The translations under genes and the position numbers were made by a program. Under the pieces are notes generated by a model. It had not been told where the DNA came from, did no database searches, and worked only from the letters and a program-made list of their open reading frames with translations. From Sinohyriopsis cumingii (Eukaryota; Mollusca; Bivalvia; Unionida; Unionidae): a DNA stretch of 64,000 bases. Shown piece by piece: positions 58,926 through 64,000 of this stretch (position 1 is its first letter; the number at the start of each line of letters is the position of its first letter). The stretch covers positions 92,164,951 through 92,228,950 of the forward strand of contig CM068825.1 of assembly GCA_028554795.2 (NCBI GenBank). Reading direction: 5' to 3'.

Positions 58926-60449
58926 TTTATAACAGTGATTTCCTAGAAAATGTAAAGTTTAATGTTGTACATAATTATTTGAATTCAGCCTGAAGAAGCA
59001 ATAAATCAAAACTGGATGCAGCTTGTATGTGTTTTGGCTATTGTTATTGTTATTTTTGTTGACTACCATCAAAAGTAAAAAAAGGAAGACAGTAGAATTA
59101 CCAGCCCTCTCCAAACTGAAAAGAACTAGGAAAGACAAATGCACGAGAATGTCAGACTTTTAAGGGCTTCATTACTGTCACTGTTTTAGTAAGGATATGA
59201 AACGTGGACTTTTATCCAAAGACATTGAAGAAGAGAAAGGGTTCTTAAAAATCATAATACAGACATATATCAGGTATAAGATAGATTAACCACAAAATAA
59301 ACGTAACTTGAATGCAACCACAACATAAACGGAACAAGTGGACAACACCATCCAGTGAGACGCTGGAGGAGACATGATAGTTTCCTAACATTTGTGAAGT
59401 AAAGACCTTAGTTGATTTGGTTACATTTGTGATGTGATCATCAGGAATGACCTATACCTTCCTACAAGGCAAAAGTAATAAGAGGATGGCAAATCAAAAA
59501 AATGTTAAAAAACCTCATGGTCTGAAAAGCATGGCACTTCGAAAAGCATCTCAGGCCCGAATGATACGATAGGGTAGGATAATGGGTACTTTAAATAATA
59601 GATATTGTCAGAAAATCGATGAATTATTGCAAAAGGCGCTTGCTTATTTGTAGCTACGTGACAGTAAGCGTTACAATACAAATAATGTAAGGAATTTAAA
59701 GCAATGTCATATTAATGACGTTATATAACCAGTTAATTATGGTACACCTTTTTATTGTTTAGTGTACCATGAATTATGACGTCTGGAGGAGATAATACGT
59801 TTTGTACAAATAATTATTGGTCGGTGCTTTTGCAAGTGTAAACTTTGTGATGGACTAATGTACCTAAATGAAATATTTGACAAGCTATTACAGTTTGTGA
59901 TTATTCGTCTAAAATCCTAAATAAATCTCTGTATTCTGTAGAACTGCAGACTCGTTCATTTCAATCAGAGTGCTTGAGATAGAAATTTAAGTAGTGAAGC
60001 TGTTGAACTGATGTCATTTCCGTCCATCATTTGGTTCTGTCTGCATTTTTCTTAAAAAAGTACTTGCTCAAATCCGTATGATTCTGTTTAAGTGTGCAAC
60101 AGTATAATGCTTAAATGATGCTTCTAGTTTTAGAACCATATGAAAACGATTTAGTATAGTAATTTTTGTTCACGAAAGAACATAGACTTCTTATAAAGTC
60201 ATCTTGGGTCTTGATGTTCAATTGCTTTTGGTTTCAGGCCTGATTGTTATAACTCCTGATACCAGAACTTCAACTTCATTGTTTTCTAAACGGTTTCTAA
60301 TAAAAATATGAATCTGAAACGAACCCAAACTGTATCACAGTAATAGCTATCTAGATCATTTTTACCCTGACTCAATATGTAAAGTATACAATTTTTATGT
60401 TATATCTGAGATAAATATTCTGTCATTAAGTAACATTTATTTATTGTAG
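58926..60449. other. Intronic non-coding DNA before exon B
   Basis: No coding signal recognised. A near-perfect inverted repeat lies at 59,733-59,776 (ttaattatggtacac / gtgtaccatgaatta, loop about 14 bases). Confidence 0.5.
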
Positions 60450-60884
60450 CTCGATTCCGCCGCCATGAAAAATCAGAAGACAAGAGAAGCCTTGTAATGG
60501 GCCCAGTGCTTAACAACAAAACTCAGGAGCAAACCAAGTTCATCGTTCCTCAGATATTTGTGGACTACGGTAGCAGACGACAGTCGTATGCCTCTGATTA
60601 CTTTCGTCGTGCGAGTGCCGAGAGTTTGAGCAGCCGTAGGACATCTGCTGCCTCGATAGAAACCGATCGGAGGGGGTCAGGAAGCAGTTTAAGTAGTCGA
60701 CGGACTTCAGTGCAATCAGATGAAAGACGGGGATCTGGCAGTAGTTTATGTAGCAGAAGAACCTCCCTTTTGTCCGACGGTACGTCTCGGAGGGATTCTG
60801 GAAGCAGCAAGAGCAGCAAAGGCAGTAGAAAGGGTTCTAATGCGAGCTCCGGGAGATATGAAGATACAGATGAACTGCTGGCTG
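60450..60884 (+). CDS. Host gene exon B: Ser/Arg-rich cytoplasmic tail with R-R-x-S repeats
   Basis: The exon starts after tttattgtag and ends at gtaagc (60,885). It is 435 nt, phase 1 at both ends, and the frame continues from exon A. The first 40 or so residues (ARFRRHEKSEDK, then VPQIFVDYGSRRQS) are mixed. Then come four imperfect repeats of 19-21 residues of the form R-R-[AGD]-S-x-x-S-L-[SC]-S-R-R-T-S-x-x-S; the fourth is degenerate and turns into SKSSKGSRKGS. Eight R-R-x-S sites are present in this exon, a pattern favoured by basophilic kinases such as PKA, so a heavily phosphorylated cytoplasmic tail is inferred. The exon ends with acidic YEDTDELLA. An ATG at 60,497 is internal and is not the start, since the frame is open back to the acceptor. 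The long minus-strand frame over it is a shadow of this exon. Family not recognised. Confidence 0.85.
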
Positions 60885-62879
60885 GTAAGCTAATGACCAG
60901 CATTATGTAACTATAAATACGTCATCGTGAAAGCAAATGCAGTCAGTCTTCATGGAATTTCGTAAAATATCCTGCTGATAAATTTAAAGTTCTCTACACA
61001 ATAAAGGACTCAATGTAATTAAAATCTTCACTGGAATCGTTTAGTTTTGAGGATATATAGTGTGACATTTCCATTTGCCAATGCTAATACGAACTTAATT
61101 TTAATGGGGCTAATAATATTGCAATATGATTAGGATCATAATAAAACTTTTATTAGCAACATGTTTTAGTTTCGTCATGCCATGTACCACCTTACAGTAT
61201 TGTTCAATGTTGTATTAAGTACTCAAATAACTATACATAATACAAACATATTTACTACAGTACAAAATTAATAAACGAAAATCATTGCTATGCTCTGAAA
61301 TACAAACTTATTTGTATAACTATCATCATACGGGATCGCTAACATAATTTAGATACGTATTTATTGATTATTTGATATATTTTCCTATTATGTTTCAGAT
61401 AATGTGATAATGTTTTCCATGTGAGTGGTAACTAATATTTTCGAAGACCCATCTCAGTTTAAGATTTGAGATGTAAATAATTTATATTTTCATGCTTACA
61501 CTTGGTGACAATTCTTTTAGCTATTACTTCTAACAGGCATTAAATATGTGTATATTAATATTTTATTTACATAATGTTTATTATCATTCTGTATTTCCTA
61601 ACGTTCCGAGCAAAACCACGCATATTGTGAAAAGAGACGCTAGATACACATGTAATACTAAATGTTTTAAAAATTCATTTACAATAGAATAGCCTAAGAT
61701 AAGCGATGTGTAAGATTAAACATTTTATTATCAACTTCTTGTGAAAAACTTTGTAAGGATTGTGGAAACAAACTTTTTCGGTTATATAAACATTTACAAT
61801 CAATAATTATAAAGAGAACACTCTGCATGTATACCTTTTTATGTATCAAGCAATTTTAGTCAACTATTTTTAAATCCAGTCGACAAATGGGTATATTTCA
61901 TATCTTGAAACTTGTGTTGATCACAAATATTACAAACATTTTTTCATAATCATGCAACTACCGACGCGTCGACAACAATTTCTATAACTGTTTTAAGGTC
62001 AAGATGACAACACTCTCAATTAAACTGGCTTTTAAACGTCATGTAGAAATTACTACGAAATATTATTATTACAGAGAATTCTATATAAATATACTTAATA
62101 CAAGTGTTCTAATTCAATTGCACCGCAGTGATATCAAATGCAGCACAAAGTAATTCGAACACAAAACTACCCAACTGATTCTAGCACGCCTAGATCGGTT
62201 CCTCCTATTTTATGGGACACTAATACAGCGTGGAGAAGATTAAAATAACTAAATGTTTAAAAAAAGATCACAAAATATATTTTGTATTTTAAACCTGCCA
62301 ATATTGTGGGAAGTAAAAATATCACTTTATTAAAAGTAAATTGTACCTATAATTTAATAAAACCAAAACTAAATGGAGAAATATTAAAATAATTATGTGC
62401 ATTCATCAATATATGATCTCGTTTTAAATTGGAACGAAATAAAAATAGTTATAACATTAGCACATATATATTTCAATGCTAATTAGATCAACGTTTGCAT
62501 AGACTATTCTTCAATTTAGAAACTTAAATATGTTGCCTATTCCCGCAAGAAAGTTAATGAAAAGATGCACTCACTCTGATGTGAAGCTTAGTATGATGCG
62601 ATCAAGACACGAAATGCAAAAATGAGTCGTGATTTCTTTTTTCTTTACGCTGGTATGGTTTGTAGATTTCAACGGATTGTAGAAGTTGTTTAATTCATAG
62701 ATGTTTGCAATATTATTTTTACATGTCACTCTAGTTTTAAATTGATAATGGACATTATTATGCAACTTAAAAGATAGTTCATAGATGCAAATTAATATAC
62801 CGATAGATTGTTAATAGCAGGTCGCAGAATCTCCATTGATGCATGTACATTTTCCAGCTACTTTTGTTTTCTCTCCTAG
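60885..62879 (+). other. Intron (1,995 bp) between exons B and C
   Basis: The donor is gtaagc and the acceptor is tttgttttctctcctag. The sequence is AT-rich with no repeat or gene recognised; the minus-strand open frame at 62,571-62,765 has no domain. Confidence 0.85.
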
Positions 62880-63071
62880 ACTTTTCGGATTCAGAAATAT
62901 TGGAATTGGATGAAGACAACGACAACTACGAGGAGAAACCAGTAGAGGCTCGCCGTTCTAGCCTCGAGGAACCAACAGACATAACTCAGGGAAAGAAGAA
63001 AAAGAAGCCCTACAGGAGGAGTCATTCACTGGCCGAAATTCGTCGACCATCAGCAATCTATATCCCGGAAG
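62880..63071 (+). CDS. Host gene exon C: acidic then basic segment with further R-R-x-S sites
   Basis: The exon starts after the strong acceptor ttctctcctag and ends at gtaaaa (63,072). It is 192 nt, phase 1 at both ends, and continues the frame of exon B. The first 20 or so residues (DFSDSEILELDEDNDNYEE) are strongly acidic, with Ser sites of the casein-kinase-2 type. Then come RRSS, a KKKKKPYRR basic run, RRSHSLAE and IRRPS, so three more basophilic-kinase sites. The pattern suits a disordered cytoplasmic tail. The donor is weaker than the other two. The next exon is not recognised before the window end. The open frame track start upstream of the acceptor (ATG at 62,843) is intronic. Confidence 0.85.
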
Positions 63072-64000
63072 GTAAAATTTTGTGCCAAGGTTCCTTGGAG
63101 TTTTAAATAAATATATATGTTGTAATATACCAACAATTCCTTCCTATGACACCAACATTCCTAAGAACTCTAGTTTAGCACTTATATAACCCCAGTAGTA
63201 TATTTGCACCGGAGAACAGTTTTCCATAAATGTAACTCTTTGATACTTAATCTTTATACGTGACAGAGTACGTCTTACTAATTTGCCGTTCTTGATAGAG
63301 TATTATACCTGTTCTTAATACTTTAGGACTGAAATATTGTTTATATAGAAGCTTCTTAGACACTGAGCATACATCAAGCTTATGTAACCGAACAGCTTTT
63401 GTAACAGAATCCTAATGACTCGCTACACCCATCATCTCACAGCCGCCCAAGACTACTGGACAGGTCAATTTGCAAAATTTACTCGAAAGTTTATGAACAC
63501 ATGTTCCAGTAAGGCTAGTAATTTATTTGTGGTATACAACTTTATTATTCAGTAAATTTGGTGAGATTACATAGAGCCTTAATTGTTACTGTAGCATCAC
63601 ATACATTATTGTTGCGTTGCTGTCAAGTTCATTCGACATTGACCTCCCTCCCCCCCCCCTCTTCTTCAAGTATCTAAAATGTAGCTGTTAATTAGCTTGT
63701 AAGTGTATATGGTCTTTCGTAATTTAATCTAGTCACTTTGTTTTCTAATATGTGTTTGTTTCTTTCTTTCCTTCTCGAAGATTTCTTTTTTACGCATGAT
63801 CTTACGTCTTTTGCTAACAGACCCACTCATACTACACAGACGGACATAGTTATGATATGCTTTACAGTACAATTGTTAGGAAATACCTGATATGTCTTGG
63901 CCAGACCACAATAGATTCCAGTATTATTAAGGCGACGTGTTTGGCGCACCATAGTATTTTGTAAATATTCTTCTTTCTTGCATCGCGTGACGCTTTCATT
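63072..64000 (+). other. Start of the next intron, or 3' flank
   Basis: AT-rich sequence with a C run at about 63,649-63,659 and pyrimidine-rich stretches. A possible acceptor at about 63,821 (gctaacag) would give only a nine-codon phase-compatible extension before TAG; this is not supported further. Confidence 0.5.

Noticed and set aside
60598-60903. Long minus-strand frame opposite exon B
   Set aside because: It is a Leu-rich shadow of the Ser/Arg repeats; the plus strand has matching splice sites and phases.
63821-63850. Possible terminal exon of the host gene after gctaacag
   Set aside because: It is phase-compatible but only about nine codons long before TAG, with a weak acceptor context and nothing else to support it.

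Overview
The window is animal nuclear DNA, about two-thirds A+T, with long introns, many simple repeats and many decayed retrotransposons. Two repeat types point to a mollusc, probably a bivalve: a tRNA-derived SINE whose body resembles the molluscan Meta-type SINEs (minus strand, about 12,115-12,345), and a tandem repeat built on 'tgaccttgacctt' of a kind common in bivalve genomes (about 47,768-48,270). This assignment is inferred from recalled repeat families, not from a search.

Only one host gene is supported, on the + strand. It has three internal exons, at 27,251-27,403, 60,450-60,884 and 62,880-63,071. Each has a clean acceptor and donor, all junctions are phase 1, and the reading frame continues across all three. 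The product would be a single-pass membrane protein: exon 1 gives the transmembrane helix and a basic juxtamembrane segment, exon 2 a Ser/Arg-rich tail made of about four 19-21-residue repeats full of R-R-x-S sites, and exon 3 an acidic patch followed by a basic patch. I do not recognise the family. The extracellular exons and start codon were not found in 1-27,250, and the 3' end lies beyond the window. The roughly 33 kb intron between exons 1 and 2 holds most of the repeats.

The main mobile element is an essentially full-length I/Nimb-like non-LTR retrotransposon at 4,413-10,147. It is bounded by a perfect 14-bp target-site duplication. ORF1 is intact. ORF2 (endonuclease, reverse transcriptase, RNase H, C-terminal zinc finger) is broken by one stop codon and one frameshift.

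Older relics are: minus-strand reverse-transcriptase fragments (about 1,040-1,445 and 18,050-18,370); a CR1-like LINE (about 23,560-25,880); two relics of another LINE family (about 39,750-42,070 and 57,745-58,925), the first internally deleted; a minus-strand Gypsy-like relic with candidate LTR remnants (about 52,805-54,840); and two SINE or SINE-like fragments. Several minisatellites and long (TA)n, (GA)n and (CT)n tracts are also present.

No tRNA, rRNA, CRISPR, operon or new defence or biosynthetic system was seen. The points most worth a second look are the R-R-x-S repeat tail of the host gene, the young but broken LINE, and a few open frames I cannot explain.
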